This document shows positions 37,568-46,411 of a stretch of 64,000 nt of DNA, piece by piece. The position numbers were made by a program, and so were the translations under genes. The notes below the pieces were generated by a model. It saw nothing but the letters and a program-made list of their open reading frames with translations, made no database searches and was not told the origin of the DNA. Source of the DNA: Bosea vaviloviae (lineage in GTDB: Bacteria > Pseudomonadota > Alphaproteobacteria > Rhizobiales > Beijerinckiaceae); assembly GCF_001741865.1 (NCBI RefSeq), contig NZ_CP017147.1, positions 895,001 through 959,000 on the forward strand, given 5' to 3'. Each line of letters begins with the position of its first letter. Position 1 is the first letter of the stretch.

Positions 37568-37603
37568 CATTTGGCATCAAATAATACATAAAATGCCAAA
37601 TGG
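37568..37603 (-). promoter_or_regulatory. Perfect inverted-repeat operator of the RES-Xre module
   Basis: CCATTTGGCAT and ATGCCAAATGG form an exact 11-bp inverted repeat around a 14-bp AT-rich spacer, 12 bp before the antitoxin ATG. The spacer contains TATTAT on the coding (minus) strand, a potential -10. Position and symmetry suggest autorepression by the antitoxin. Confidence 0.75.
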
Positions 37604-37717
37604 CAAGATCGAACCCAAGATCAGGCCAATGATTGCGCTCGGGAGCACAGCGTCATCCCGGGCGTGGGAAGCGGAGGCCCGGAATGACGGTGTGGTTCGG
37701 AACCAAGACAGCGGGCT

Positions 37718-38836
37718 CTATCGCCCGAGATGGCGGTCGAAGAATTTGGCGATATCGGTGAAGGCCTCTTTCGTCTCGGGGGCGTTCATATCCGCGCCAT
37801 ACTGTGCATGGCTCTGGCCCTCATAGACGTTGAGGTCTGCAATGACGCCGGCGCGCCGCAGCTTGCGATGGGTCCGGACCGTGTTCGACAGGAACAGGTC
37901 GCGCGTGCCCGAGGTCAGGATCGTCGGCGGGAAACCGTGGAAATCGCCATAGATCGGCGAGAGCTGCGGATCCTTCAGATCGCGGCCATTGGCGTAGAGC
38001 AAGGCTGCGCGCCCGAGCCAGCCATCCCAGGTCACCAGGACATTGTCGACCCATTCATTGGTGGCGTAGCTGTCGCCGATCTTGGCGATGTCCGACCACG
38101 GCGTGCCCGGCGCGATCGCGGCGGGCAGCGGCAGCTTCTCCGCCTTGGCGCGCAGGACCATGGCGAGCGTCATCGCGCCGCCGGTCGAGGTTCCAAAGAT
38201 CGCCATGTTGCGGGGGTTGGCCATCTTGGTCGCCGCCTTCCAGACCGCCATGGCGTCGTCCATCGCGGCGGGATAGGGCGCATCGGGCGGCATGCGGTAA
38301 TCGACCGAGATCACCTTGTAGCCGCCGAAGCCGGCGAGCAGGATCGCTTCCGGCAGCGCCGCCTCTCCCGGCCCGAAGACATAGCCGCCGCCATGGACAT
38401 GAACGAGCAGCCGGTCCCGATTGGCGCGCGGGATCGTCCTGGGCGTGACGATGAAGGCCTTCACGCCGCCGATCACGGCTGGCTGGACATCGACCTTCAG
38501 CTTCTCCTTCAACGCCGGAAGGGCGGCGATGGCGAGCTTGGCGCGCCGGTCGACCAATTCCTTCCACTCGGCCGCGTTCTTGGGCGCAGCGTCCATATGC
38601 GGCGGGAACGGCAGGGCGATCAGCTTGCGCATCTCCGGGCTGACCTCGTCGGTCGGCACCGCGAAGCTGCGCGGCGGCGTCCGGCGCGGACCGTCCGCGG
38701 CGTTGGCGGCAGCTTGCTCGGCGGCGAAATTGGCCGGCGGCGCAGCCTGCGGGGCCGGAACGGCCTGGGCCCAGGCGGCTATGGAACCGCTGATGGAGAA
38801 GATGAGAGCAAGCGACGGAAAACGAAGTGACGGCAT
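37718..38836 (-). CDS. Secreted alpha/beta hydrolase, HSL-family esterase
   Basis: 372 residues with a signal peptide (LALIFSISGSIAAWAQA). Seen: oxyanion motif HVHGGGYVFGPG, nucleophile in IFGTSTGGAMT, Asp in SGTRDLFLSNT and His in EGQSHAQYG, a full hormone-sensitive-lipase-type triad. Likely a periplasmic carboxylesterase of short acyl or xenobiotic esters. Substrate unknown. The ATG at 38836 is preferred over 38887 because the signal peptide follows directly. Confidence 0.88.
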   Translation of the reverse strand: MPSLRFPSLALIFSISGSIAAWAQAVPAPQAAPPANFAAEQAAANAADGPRRTPPRSFAVPTDEVSPEMRKLIALPFPPHMDAAPKNAAEWKELVDRRAKLAIAALPALKEKLKVDVQPAVIGGVKAFIVTPRTIPRANRDRLLVHVHGGGYVFGPGEAALPEAILLAGFGGYKVISVDYRMPPDAPYPAAMDDAMAVWKAATKMANPRNMAIFGTSTGGAMTLAMVLRAKAEKLPLPAAIAPGTPWSDIAKIGDSYATNEWVDNVLVTWDGWLGRAALLYANGRDLKDPQLSPIYGDFHGFPPTILTSGTRDLFLSNTVRTHRKLRRAGVIADLNVYEGQSHAQYGADMNAPETKEAFTDIAKFFDRHLGR

Positions 38837-39026
38837 GGGCGCTACCTCCGTCTCAGGTCTTGGTTGTCGACAGGTCTTGGTTGTCAAACTGCCTGAGTGA
38901 GGTCAGCAGAGCCCCGATATCCGCCGGTCGCAACCTGCGAGCCCGCCTTGCAGGGCAGTTCCGCGATGCGCCCATGGCATGGCGCGAGCCCGATTTACGG
39001 GAGTAACCAGCTCGCGAGGCCGCCTG

Positions 39027-39650
39027 CTACTCCTCGGTCTTCGCCGGCTTCAGCTCATGCTTCAGGATCAGCGGCGTCTGCGCGAGCGCGAAGGCCATGG
39101 TCAGCGGCATCACGCCCCAGACCTTGAAGGCGACCCAGAAATCCTGCGTCTGGGTGCGCCAGACCACCTCGTTCAGGGCTGCCAGCACGAAGAAGAACAG
39201 CCCCCAGCGGAAGGTCAGCTTGCGCCAGCCTTCCTCGTCGAGCTGGAGCACCGTCTCCAGCACCAGCGCCAGCAGCGAGCGGCCAAAGAACAGGCCGCCC
39301 AGCAGCACGCAGCCGAACAGCGCGTTCACGATGGTCGGCTTGACCTTGATGAAGAAGGCATCGTCGAGCGCGATCGTCAGCCCGCCGAAGACGCTGACCA
39401 CCACGGCGTTGACGATCGCCATGCGCGGCAGATAACCCAGCACGATCCGCGACAGCACCAGCGCGACCAGCGAAGCGACCATGAAGATGCCGGTTGCGAC
39501 GAAAATGCGCCGATCCTGCGCGACGCCGAAGAGCCGGTCGCCATAGGAGTTGGCGAAGAAGAAGATCGCCAGCGGCCCGAATTCGAGCGCGAGCTTGAGC
39601 AGCGGATTGACGCTTTTGCCCGGTTTCGCCTCGACCACATTCTCGCTCAC
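39027..39650 (-). CDS. yciB: Inner membrane-spanning protein YciB (septation protein A)
   Basis: 207 residues with five to six hydrophobic segments. Seen: KLALEFGPLAIFFFANSYGDRL, TGIFMVASLVALVLSRIV and WRKLTFRWGLFFFVLAALNE, then VWRTQTQDFWVAFKVWG, all of the IspZ/YciB family, which affects envelope and septum formation. Its start overlaps the ftsY stop by 4 bp, the usual alphaproteobacterial arrangement. Confidence 0.93.
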   Translation of the reverse strand: MSENVVEAKPGKSVNPLLKLALEFGPLAIFFFANSYGDRLFGVAQDRRIFVATGIFMVASLVALVLSRIVLGYLPRMAIVNAVVVSVFGGLTIALDDAFFIKVKPTIVNALFGCVLLGGLFFGRSLLALVLETVLQLDEEGWRKLTFRWGLFFFVLAALNEVVWRTQTQDFWVAFKVWGVMPLTMAFALAQTPLILKHELKPAKTEE

Positions 39651-40921
39651 GCCGCTTCTCCCAATCCCGCGACCGCGCGGGCAAATTCCTGCGCCGAGAA
39701 CGGCTCCAGATCATCGACGCTCTCGCCGACGCCGATGAAATGCACCGGCAGACCGAATTTCGCCGCCAGCGCCACCAGGATGCCCCCGCGCGCCGTGCCG
39801 TCGAGCTTGGTCATGACCAGCCCCGTCACTCCGGCCGTATCCTGGAACGCCTCGACTTGGGCGAGCGCGTTCTGGCCCACCGTCGCGTCGAGCACGAGCA
39901 GCGCCGCATGCGGGGCTTCCGGATCCATCTTGCGAATGACGCGGACCACCTTGGCGAGTTCGTCCATCAATCCCGTCTTGTTCTGCAGCCGCCCGGCGGT
40001 GTCGACCAGCAGCACGTCGGTCCCGGCAGCCTTGGCCTTCTGCAAGGCCTCGAAGGCCAGGCCCGACGCATCCGCGCCCTGCTGGCCCGAGATGACCTCG
40101 GCCCCGGTGCGCTCGCCCCAGACCTTGAGCTGCTCGATCGCGGCGGCGCGGAAAGTATCGCCGGCAGCGAGCATCACGGATTTGCCCTCAGCCTTGAACT
40201 TGGCCGCGAGCTTGCCGATCGTCGTCGTCTTGCCCGAGCCGTTGACGCCGACCATCAGGATCACGAACGGCTTTTTCGTGGCGTCGATCGCCAGCGGCAA
40301 GGCCACGGGGGTGAGGATCGCCTCGACCTCGCGCGCCAGGATCGCCTTCACCTCGGCCGGATCGATCTGCTTGTCGTAGCGCCCCTCGCCGACCGCCTTG
40401 GCGATGCGCGCCGAGGTCGCGAGACCCAGATCGGCCTGGATCAGGATGTCCTCGAGGTCTTCGAGCGTGCCGGCGTCGAGCTTGCGCTTGGTGAAGAGGT
40501 CCGTGATCCCGGTGGTGAGCGCCGAGGAGGTCCGTGACAGACCCTCGGTCAGCCTGCGCCACCAGCTCCGCTTCGGCTCCTGCGCGGCAACCACCGGCGG
40601 GGGGGCCAGGACTGAAGGTGCCAAGACTGGAGGCGCCATAACTGGAGGCGCCATGACGGGAGGGGCCATGACGGGAGGGGCCATGACGGGAGGGGCCATG
40701 ACGGGAGGGGCTTGCACCGGCGCAGGCTCGGGCATCGCGATCGGCAAGGGCGCGGCTTCGCCCATCAGCAGGTCGGGCGCGATCAGCGCGTCAGGCTCCG
40801 GCTCCGGCGGCGCCTGCGTGACGGGCGCGCTGGGCTGCTCCGCCGACTTCGCCTGCTCGTCCTCGCTGCCGAAAAGCCTGGAAAAGAAACCGCGTTTCTT
40901 CGGTTGCGTCTCGCTCATCAT
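39647..40921 (-). CDS. ftsY: Signal recognition particle receptor FtsY
   Basis: GTPase that docks SRP-ribosome complexes at the membrane. Seen: 424 residues; a variable acidic/Pro-rich N-terminus with a tandem APPVM repeat (about residues 71-105), then the NG domain with [15 protein letters not shown] (G1), LVDTAGR (G3), [10 protein letters not shown] (G4) and the terminal [12 protein letters not shown]. Only the N-terminal A region is unusual. Confidence 0.96.
   Translation of the reverse strand: MMSETQPKKRGFFSRLFGSEDEQAKSAEQPSAPVTQAPPEPEPDALIAPDLLMGEAAPLPIAMPEPAPVQAPPVMAPPVMAPPVMAPPVMAPPVMAPPVLAPSVLAPPPVVAAQEPKRSWWRRLTEGLSRTSSALTTGITDLFTKRKLDAGTLEDLEDILIQADLGLATSARIAKAVGEGRYDKQIDPAEVKAILAREVEAILTPVALPLAIDATKKPFVILMVGVNGSGKTTTIGKLAAKFKAEGKSVMLAAGDTFRAAAIEQLKVWGERTGAEVISGQQGADASGLAFEALQKAKAAGTDVLLVDTAGRLQNKTGLMDELAKVVRVIRKMDPEAPHAALLVLDATVGQNALAQVEAFQDTAGVTGLVMTKLDGTARGGILVALAAKFGLPVHFIGVGESVDDLEPFSAQEFARAVAGLGEAA
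40606..40710. repeat. 15-bp tandem repeat within ftsY
   Basis: Seven contiguous 15-bp units, four of them identical (CCATGACGGGAGGGG, 40651-40710) and three diverged (40606-40650). They encode a repeated Met-Ala-Pro-Pro-Val in the FtsY linker. Perfect identity of four units suggests recent slippage or expansion. Confidence 0.9.
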
Positions 40922-40978
40922 CCGTCCTGTCGTCCGACCGCGCCGCGCCTCGAGGTTGCGTCGTTCGGCCGCTTTCGC

Positions 40979-41105
40979 TAGAGCCGGATGATGTCAGATG
41001 GGCTCACAAAGTGATCCCATCTGACATCTGAATCCGTCTCTCATCTGAGAGTTAGAGCAGGATCGATGCGAAAAACCGGTTCCCACTTTTTCGCATCCTG
41101 CTCTA
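40979..41105. repeat. Class B two-hairpin palindromic repeat
   Basis: Starts TAGAGCCGGATGATGTCAGA with the GCTCACAAAGTGATC core hairpin, then CATCTGAATCCGTCTCTC, then TAGAGCAGGATCGATGCG through CGCATCCTGCTCTA. It fills the region between the divergent ftsY and RluA genes, inverted relative to the copy at 28.5 kb. Confidence 0.85.
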
Positions 41106-41115
41106 GCGCAATGCC

Positions 41116-41883
41116 ATGACCGCGCCCGATCAACCAGAAATTTCGCAAGAGACGCCGGAAGCGACGGCGGATTCCGAGCTTCCCGTCCCGCTGCTCTATC
41201 GCGACGCCATGATGCTGGTCATCGACAAGCCGGCGGGCCTGCCCTCGCATCGCGGTCCCCAGGCCAAGCGCCGCGTCATCCCGGTCCTCACCGATCACCT
41301 CGACGCGCTACGCTTCGGCCTGCCGCGCCGGCCCGAGGCGGCGCATCGGCTCGACAAGGATACCTCCGGCTGCCTCGTGCTCGGCCGCCATCCCCGCGCC
41401 ATGGCCGAACTCAACCAGATGTTCCGTGAGGGCCGCATCGACAAGACCTATTGGGCGGTCGTGCAGGGAGATCCCGCTCTCGACGAAGGCCTGATCGACT
41501 TGGCCCTCGGCAAGCGCGCACCCGATCGCGGCTGGTGGATGAAGGTCGATCCCGAAGGCCAGCCCTCGCAAACACGTTTCCGTGTGCTCGGGCGTGGCGC
41601 CGACGAGGCCGGGCCACTCGCCTGGCTCGCTTTGGAGCCATTGACCGGTCGCACCCATCAGTTGCGCGTGCATTGCGCGGCTTCCGGCTGGCCGATGCTC
41701 GGTGACGAAATCTACGGCACGGCGCCGCGCGAGGGCGGGCCGGGACTGCAATTGCATGCGCGCAGCATCACGATCCCGCTCTACCGCAAGCGCGCGCCGA
41801 TCCATGTCGAGGCCACGCCGCCGGAGCATATGCAGACGGCGCTTTCGCGATGCGGCTGGACGAAATCTTTTACAAAATCCTAA
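41116..41883 (+). CDS. RluA family RNA pseudouridine synthase
   Basis: 255 residues. Seen: LLYRDAMMLVIDKPAGLPSH, the catalytic motif EAAHRLDKDTSGCLVLG with the conserved Asp, then LEPLTGRTHQLRVHCAASGWPMLGD. No S4 domain is present, so it belongs to the short RluA/TruC-like group; the modified position in rRNA or tRNA cannot be told. It starts 11 bp after the repeat ends. Confidence 0.9.
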   Translation: MTAPDQPEISQETPEATADSELPVPLLYRDAMMLVIDKPAGLPSHRGPQAKRRVIPVLTDHLDALRFGLPRRPEAAHRLDKDTSGCLVLGRHPRAMAELNQMFREGRIDKTYWAVVQGDPALDEGLIDLALGKRAPDRGWWMKVDPEGQPSQTRFRVLGRGADEAGPLAWLALEPLTGRTHQLRVHCAASGWPMLGDEIYGTAPREGGPGLQLHARSITIPLYRKRAPIHVEATPPEHMQTALSRCGWTKSFTKS

Positions 41884-41972
41884 CGCCGTTCCTTGGCTAC
41901 CGCAGGTTGCGGGAAACCCTTCCCTAACGTGTACCCATTAAAACGCCTCGGACATCAAAGCCGGGCGGGGCC

Positions 41973-42638
41973 ATGCATCAGACAATCAGCGCAGCCGACA
42001 CTCCAATGTCGGTTGTTCCAACTGCGCGTTCTCTTCTGACATTGCCCGAAGCGCGCTCCCGCTGCGCAGGCCAGACCGGAACAGCGCTGTCGATCCTGCT
42101 CGGCTGGGTCGAGAGCTATCTGATGAGCGCTCATGCCGATCTCGGCCGCACCGGCGCGGTCTGCCCCTTCACCCGTCAGGCCGCCAAGCTCGACACGGTG
42201 CGTCTCAGCATCAGCGATGCCGGCCCCGGAGACGAAGAGGCGGTCTTCATGCTGCTTCGCGACGGCTTCAAGGCGCTGAACGCGATTCCCGCCAAGCCCG
42301 CCATGGCGCATTTCCGCACCGTGATCATCGGCTTCCCCGCCTGCGCCGCGCCGGACGGCGTCGCGATGCTCAAGCGCATCCAGAAGCGCCACAGATTCTA
42401 TTCGCTCGCCCGCAACCGCATGATCGGGCTGATGTATGCCGATTCCGACGCGCCGGGACTATGGAACCCCGAATTCCGGCCGCTGCGCGCACCTTTGCCG
42501 GTGCTCGCCATCCGCCATATGGTCGAGCAGGACGCCCCCTTCGCGGCGCGCCATCCGCTCCTGCTGGTGCCTTATCTCGCGCGCTTTCCGCTGGCGGGCG
42601 TGAAACGATTGATCTCGCATGCCCGGACCGGCGCCTGA
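41973..42638 (+). CDS. Uncharacterised protein, DUF6875-like
   Basis: 221 residues, no signal peptide. Seen: a conserved-looking GAVCPFTRQAAKLDTVRLS, FRTVIIGFPACAAPDGVAML, HRFYSLARNRMIGLMYADS, PGLWNPEFRPLRAPLPVLAIRHMVEQDAPF and HPLLLVPYLARFP. I think this corresponds to DUF6875, but that is from memory. The stop overlaps the next start by one base (TGATG), so it is co-translated with a BioF2-like acyltransferase. Confidence 0.75.
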   Translation: MHQTISAADTPMSVVPTARSLLTLPEARSRCAGQTGTALSILLGWVESYLMSAHADLGRTGAVCPFTRQAAKLDTVRLSISDAGPGDEEAVFMLLRDGFKALNAIPAKPAMAHFRTVIIGFPACAAPDGVAMLKRIQKRHRFYSLARNRMIGLMYADSDAPGLWNPEFRPLRAPLPVLAIRHMVEQDAPFAARHPLLLVPYLARFPLAGVKRLISHARTGA

Positions 42639-43852
42639 TGGCCGCCCTCACCGCGCTTCGTACCAAATGCATCGAGCTCGCCGCACCGAGCATGGCTGCC
42701 CCGACCACGCGCGAGGTTGCGCCCACCATCGACATCGTCAGCGGGCATGACGGCTTCCTGGCGCTGCAGCCCGAATGGGACGCGCTCTTCGCCCGCGCCG
42801 CTTTGCCGCAGCAGGTCTTCCAGAGCCATGTCTTCCTGCGCCATTGGGCGCGGCACTATCTCGAAGCCGGCAGCCGCCTCAGCATCGTCACGGCCAGGCG
42901 CGGAGGCCGGCTCGTCATGGTCTGGCCGCTGATCGCCCAACGCCGCTTCGGTATGACCATCCTGCGCTTCATGGGCGTACCGGTCGCGCAGTTCGGCGAT
43001 GTGCTCGTCGAGCGCACCGGTCATGAAGTCGAGCTGTTGCAGGCCGGCTGGGCGGCGGTCCGCGCGCTGCGCGCCGACCTGTTCGAATTGCGCAAGCTGC
43101 GGACCGATGCCGCCCTTGCCCCCGCCGGAATGCCGGCTGACGCGATCCTGCTCGAGCAGCGCGAGGCGCCTTACGCCGATCTCGACCTGCGCGTCGGCCG
43201 GGAGGGTCCCAGCGCCGTCTACGCCGCGCGCGAGCGCTCGAACCATCGCAGGCGCTTGCGACGTTTGAGCGAGCGCGGCGACATCTCCTTTGCGACGCTG
43301 GACCCGGGCCCGGAGGCCGCAGGGCTTGCCGCCGAGGCGATCGCGATGAAGCAGATGGCGCTGACCCGGCACGGCATCGTCGCCCCGACCGTCGCCGATC
43401 CGCGCTTCGCCGCCTTTTTCCACGATCTCGCCGGCGACGCCGAGGGCGGCTCGCCACTCCGGATCGCCGTGATTCGCTGCGATGACCAGGCGATCGGCAT
43501 CGACCTCGCGCTCGACTGCAAACAGGTGAGCTTCGGCCATGTCATCGCGACCCATCCCGACCATGAGCGAGGCGGCGTCGGCGGCATCCTGGTGCATCGC
43601 AGCTTCGCTGCCGCCAAGGCGCGCGGCAACGCCCTGTTCGATCTGCTGGCCCCGGCCGACGCCTACAAGCTGGAGCATGCCGACGGGTTGACCGTGGTGA
43701 GCGATGCGATGCTGCCGCTGTCCTGGCGGGGCCGCCTGATCTGCCGACTCGGGCTGCGTCATCTGCGCCCGGCGCTGCGGGCCGCCGTCCGGAACCTGCC
43801 GGAGCCGGTGACCCGCCGCCTCGCCGCCTGGTCGAACACCGGCAAGAGCTGA
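42638..43852 (+). CDS. BioF2/CelD-like GNAT family acyltransferase
   Basis: 404 residues from the ATG that overlaps the upstream stop. Seen: a two-lobe GNAT of the FemAB/BioF2 (PF13480) style: HDGFLALQPEWDALFARAALPQQVFQSHVFLRHWARHYL at the start, later SNHRRRLRRLSERGDI, then a C-terminal lobe with FGHVIATHPDHERGGVGGILVHRSFAAAKARG and DLLAPADAYKLEHADG. Such proteins often act in exopolysaccharide or cellulose synthesis; no such genes are adjacent here. Target unknown. Confidence 0.82.
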   Translation: MAALTALRTKCIELAAPSMAAPTTREVAPTIDIVSGHDGFLALQPEWDALFARAALPQQVFQSHVFLRHWARHYLEAGSRLSIVTARRGGRLVMVWPLIAQRRFGMTILRFMGVPVAQFGDVLVERTGHEVELLQAGWAAVRALRADLFELRKLRTDAALAPAGMPADAILLEQREAPYADLDLRVGREGPSAVYAARERSNHRRRLRRLSERGDISFATLDPGPEAAGLAAEAIAMKQMALTRHGIVAPTVADPRFAAFFHDLAGDAEGGSPLRIAVIRCDDQAIGIDLALDCKQVSFGHVIATHPDHERGGVGGILVHRSFAAAKARGNALFDLLAPADAYKLEHADGLTVVSDAMLPLSWRGRLICRLGLRHLRPALRAAVRNLPEPVTRRLAAWSNTGKS

Positions 43853-43863
43853 ACACGGTCGGG

Positions 43864-44165
43864 CTTGACCCACTGCCGACCGGTTCGCCACGAGCCCCCG
43901 GTCGAAAAAGCTCCATTCATCGCAGGCTTTCCAGCAGGCGGTGAGGAATGAGACAGGCGCGGGGAACCCTTCTCCCGGATGGGAGAAGGGTTCCCCGCGT
44001 CCTTCATCCGGCATTTCGCTTCATCTTGCCCGCGAGGGGAGAACCGTCCATGATCCGCTCAGTGGCCAAAACCCCAACCGGACGGTCGTGGGCTTGTCCC
44101 GACCATCTCGTAAGCCCAGAGCGCTCTGGTCATGAGATTCTCGGGGCGCAAGCCCGAGAATGACG
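43864..44165. repeat. Long intergenic repeat, copy 1 of an inverted pair
   Basis: Fills most of the 354-bp gap before phhB. It contains CATCGCAGGCTTTCCAG, GAATGAGACAGGCGCGGGGAA, a large hairpin (CGCGGGGAACCCTTCTCCC and complement, 43958-43999), CATGATCCGCTCAG, CCAAAACCCCAACCGGAC and GGGCTTGTCCCGACCAT. The same order of blocks occurs on the opposite strand at about 58795-59145. Short open frames in it are repeat-derived, not genes. Confidence 0.8.
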
Positions 44166-44206
44166 ACCTTCGGTCGCCCAGGATGACGGCGCGGTTCTGA
44201 TGGGTC

Positions 44207-44503
44207 TCAGCCCGCCAGCGCGTCCATGGCGCGGGCGAGCTTGACGTCGAGCTCGGTCAGGCCGCCGGCGTCATGCGTCGCCAGCGTGACCTCGACGGTC
44301 TTGTAGACATTCGACCATTCCGGATGGTGGTCCATTTTCTCCGCCAGCAGCGCGACGCGCGTCATCCAGCCGAAGGCCTCGCTGAAATCGCGGAAGATGA
44401 AGCGCTTCGTGATCGCCTCGCGCCCCTCGACGAGCCGCCAGCCGGTCAACGTCACCAGCGCCTCGTTGCGGGCCTCCGCGCCTAATCGCTTCGGCATCGT
44501 CAT
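44207..44503 (-). CDS. phhB: Pterin-4a-carbinolamine dehydratase
   Basis: 98 residues. Recycles 4a-hydroxytetrahydrobiopterin formed by aromatic amino acid hydroxylases. Seen: [57 protein letters not shown], of which the catalytic motif is [10 protein letters not shown]. No phenylalanine hydroxylase gene is in the window. Its start overlaps the thpR stop by 4 bp. Confidence 0.93.
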   Translation of the reverse strand: MTMPKRLGAEARNEALVTLTGWRLVEGREAITKRFIFRDFSEAFGWMTRVALLAEKMDHHPEWSNVYKTVEVTLATHDAGGLTELDVKLARAMDALAG

Positions 44504-45078
44504 CTCCGCTGGAAACCGGTCTGGGACAGCCGGTTGGGGTAGGCAGGTCCAAGCGGATAGGCCGCTTCCAGCACATAGGGGCCGCCGCCGACCGAATCGC
44601 GCGACGACATCAGCGCCAACCGCCGTGTCGTGAAGCTGATCGGCCGGACAATCGGATGCTGGCTGAGATAATGCGCGACATCGATCGGGGAGGCGTCCCG
44701 CAGCCGCGCCAGGGTGACATGCGGCACGAATTTGCGCGCCTCCGGCGGCAGGCCGAGCCGGCGCATCAAGCGCTCGATATCGGCCTGGAGTTCGCTCAGC
44801 TTCTGGCTCGGCTGGACCCTGGCGAAGACCGCGCGCGGCTTGTCGCCGCCGAAGCTGCCGAGCGAATCGAGCGTCACCTGGAAGGGATAGGATTGCAGAT
44901 CGGCCAGAAAGCTATCGACGTCATTGGCCATGCGGCGATCGATATCGCCGAGGAAGCGCAAGGTGATGTGGTAATCGGCCGCCTCGATCCAGCGCGCGCC
45001 AACCAGCCCGCCTCGATGCAGCGTTAGCACCGAGGCAACCTCGGCGGGTATTTCCAGAGCTGTGAACAGCCTCGGCAT
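44500..45078 (-). CDS. thpR: RNA 2',3'-cyclic phosphodiesterase
   Basis: 192 residues of the 2H phosphoesterase family. Seen: the two catalytic HxTx motifs, [13 protein letters not shown] near the N-terminus and [13 protein letters not shown] in the middle. Opens 2',3'-cyclic phosphate ends of RNA. Translationally coupled to phhB; the functional link is unclear. Confidence 0.92.
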   Translation of the reverse strand: MPRLFTALEIPAEVASVLTLHRGGLVGARWIEAADYHITLRFLGDIDRRMANDVDSFLADLQSYPFQVTLDSLGSFGGDKPRAVFARVQPSQKLSELQADIERLMRRLGLPPEARKFVPHVTLARLRDASPIDVAHYLSQHPIVRPISFTTRRLALMSSRDSVGGGPYVLEAAYPLGPAYPNRLSQTGFQRR

Positions 45079-45164
45079 GACGAATCAGTGCCAGTTTTTT
45101 GTGACTCTGGCGAGACGAAAAACCGAGCAAGCACTGCCTTCGTCCACAAGGCAGCGTTGCTCTC

Positions 45165-45236
45165 CCGTCATGCCCGGGCGAAGACCCGGGCATCTCTGGC
45201 GGGAGATTCCCGGGGCAAGCCCGGGAATGACGTCAA
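45165..45236. repeat. Short intergenic hairpin repeat
   Basis: Two hairpins: GCCCGGGCGAAGACCCGGGC and TTCCCGGGGCAAGCCCGGGAA, flanked by GTCATG and ATGACG. The same type of GTCATTCCCGGG-bounded hairpin occurs near 35010-35045, 37650-37695 and 44145-44165. Lies between the aldo/keto reductase end and thpR. Confidence 0.6.
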
Positions 45237-45239
45237 CCG

Positions 45240-46295
45240 TCAGGGGCAGGGGTTGCCGACGAGCTGGTGGATCGCGTCGATCTTGGCCTCAAGCTCGGGC
45301 GAGAGCATCACGCCGATCGAGGCAATGTCGGTCTTCAACTGATCCATCTTGGTAGCGCCAATGATGTTGGCCGTCACGAAGGAGCGCGAATTGACGAAGG
45401 CCAGCGCCATCTGCGCCGGATCGAGCCCTGCCTCGCGGGCAAGCGCGACATAGCGCTTGATCGCATCCTCCGCGCCTGCCGTCTCATAGCGCTGCGCCCG
45501 ATTGAACAGAGTGGTGCGGGCCCCGGCCGGTCGCGCACCGTCGAGATATTTGCCGGTGAGGAAACCCTGAGCCAACGGCGAATAAGCCAGCAAACCGACA
45601 TCCTCGCGGATGGCGACCTCAGCCAGCGCCGTCTCGAAGGTGCGATTCAGCAGGCTATAGGCGTTCTGGATCGACTGGACCCTCGGGCTGCCGCGCGTTT
45701 CCGAATCGCGCACGAAGCTCATCGTGCCCCAGGCGCTCTCATTGGAAAGGCCGAGATGGCGGATCTTGCCGGCCTTGATGACCTCGGCGAAAGCGTCGAG
45801 CTGCTCGGCGATCGGCGTTTCGTCGGCCAGCTTTTCGAAGGCCGTCGTGCTGAAGCGCGTCGGGTTCGAACCCCATGGCATCGGCCGCTCGGGAAAATGG
45901 ATCTGGTAGAGGTCGATATAATCGGTCTGCAGCCGCGCCAGGCTCTTGTCGACGGCCTCGAAGATCTGCTTGCGGGTGACGCGCGTCGGGCTCTTGTCGT
46001 CACGCAGCCAGTCGCTGGTGCTGCGCCCCAGCACCTTGGAAGCTAGGATGACCTTGTCGCGATTGCCCCTGGCCTTGAACCAGCTGCCGATGATCCGCTC
46101 GGTCGAGCCTTGCGTCTCCGCCTTGGGCGGGATCGAGTACATCTCGGCCGTGTCGAAGAAGTTCACGCCCTGGTCGAGGGCATAGTCCATCTGCTCATGG
46201 CCCTCGGCTTCGGTGTTCTGCTCACCCCAGGTCATGGTTCCAAGGCAGATCACCGAGACCTTGAGATCGGTGCGCCCGAGACGACGATATTCCAT
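45240..46295 (-). CDS. Aldo/keto reductase
   Basis: 351 residues, of the Tas/YajO-like group. Seen: MEYRRLGRTDLKVSVICLGTM, the catalytic Asp/Tyr in GVNFFDTAEMYS, Lys in VILASKVLG and His in YQIHFPERP; C-terminal NADPH-binding IIGATKMDQLKTDI. The frame is open upstream to 47120, but only this part matches the family. Substrate unknown. Confidence 0.9.
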   Translation of the reverse strand: MEYRRLGRTDLKVSVICLGTMTWGEQNTEAEGHEQMDYALDQGVNFFDTAEMYSIPPKAETQGSTERIIGSWFKARGNRDKVILASKVLGRSTSDWLRDDKSPTRVTRKQIFEAVDKSLARLQTDYIDLYQIHFPERPMPWGSNPTRFSTTAFEKLADETPIAEQLDAFAEVIKAGKIRHLGLSNESAWGTMSFVRDSETRGSPRVQSIQNAYSLLNRTFETALAEVAIREDVGLLAYSPLAQGFLTGKYLDGARPAGARTTLFNRAQRYETAGAEDAIKRYVALAREAGLDPAQMALAFVNSRSFVTANIIGATKMDQLKTDIASIGVMLSPELEAKIDAIHQLVGNPCP

Positions 46296-46411
46296 GGTGA
46301 TGCAACTCCGAGAAAAGACCGGCGAGCAGGCGCGCGCCGCGAGGAAGGCAAAACGGAAAAGGCGGGCAAGACGAAAAACGAGGGAAGCGATTTTCGGGCC
46401 GAGAACCGCGT

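Noticed and set aside
40606..40710. Regular short repeats as a possible CRISPR array
   Set aside because: Contiguous 15-bp units without spacers, in frame within ftsY.
45855..45880. GGTTCGAACCCC, resembling a tRNA T-arm
   Set aside because: It lies within the conserved aldo/keto reductase coding sequence (GSNPTRF), and no acceptor, D-arm or anticodon stem fits around it.
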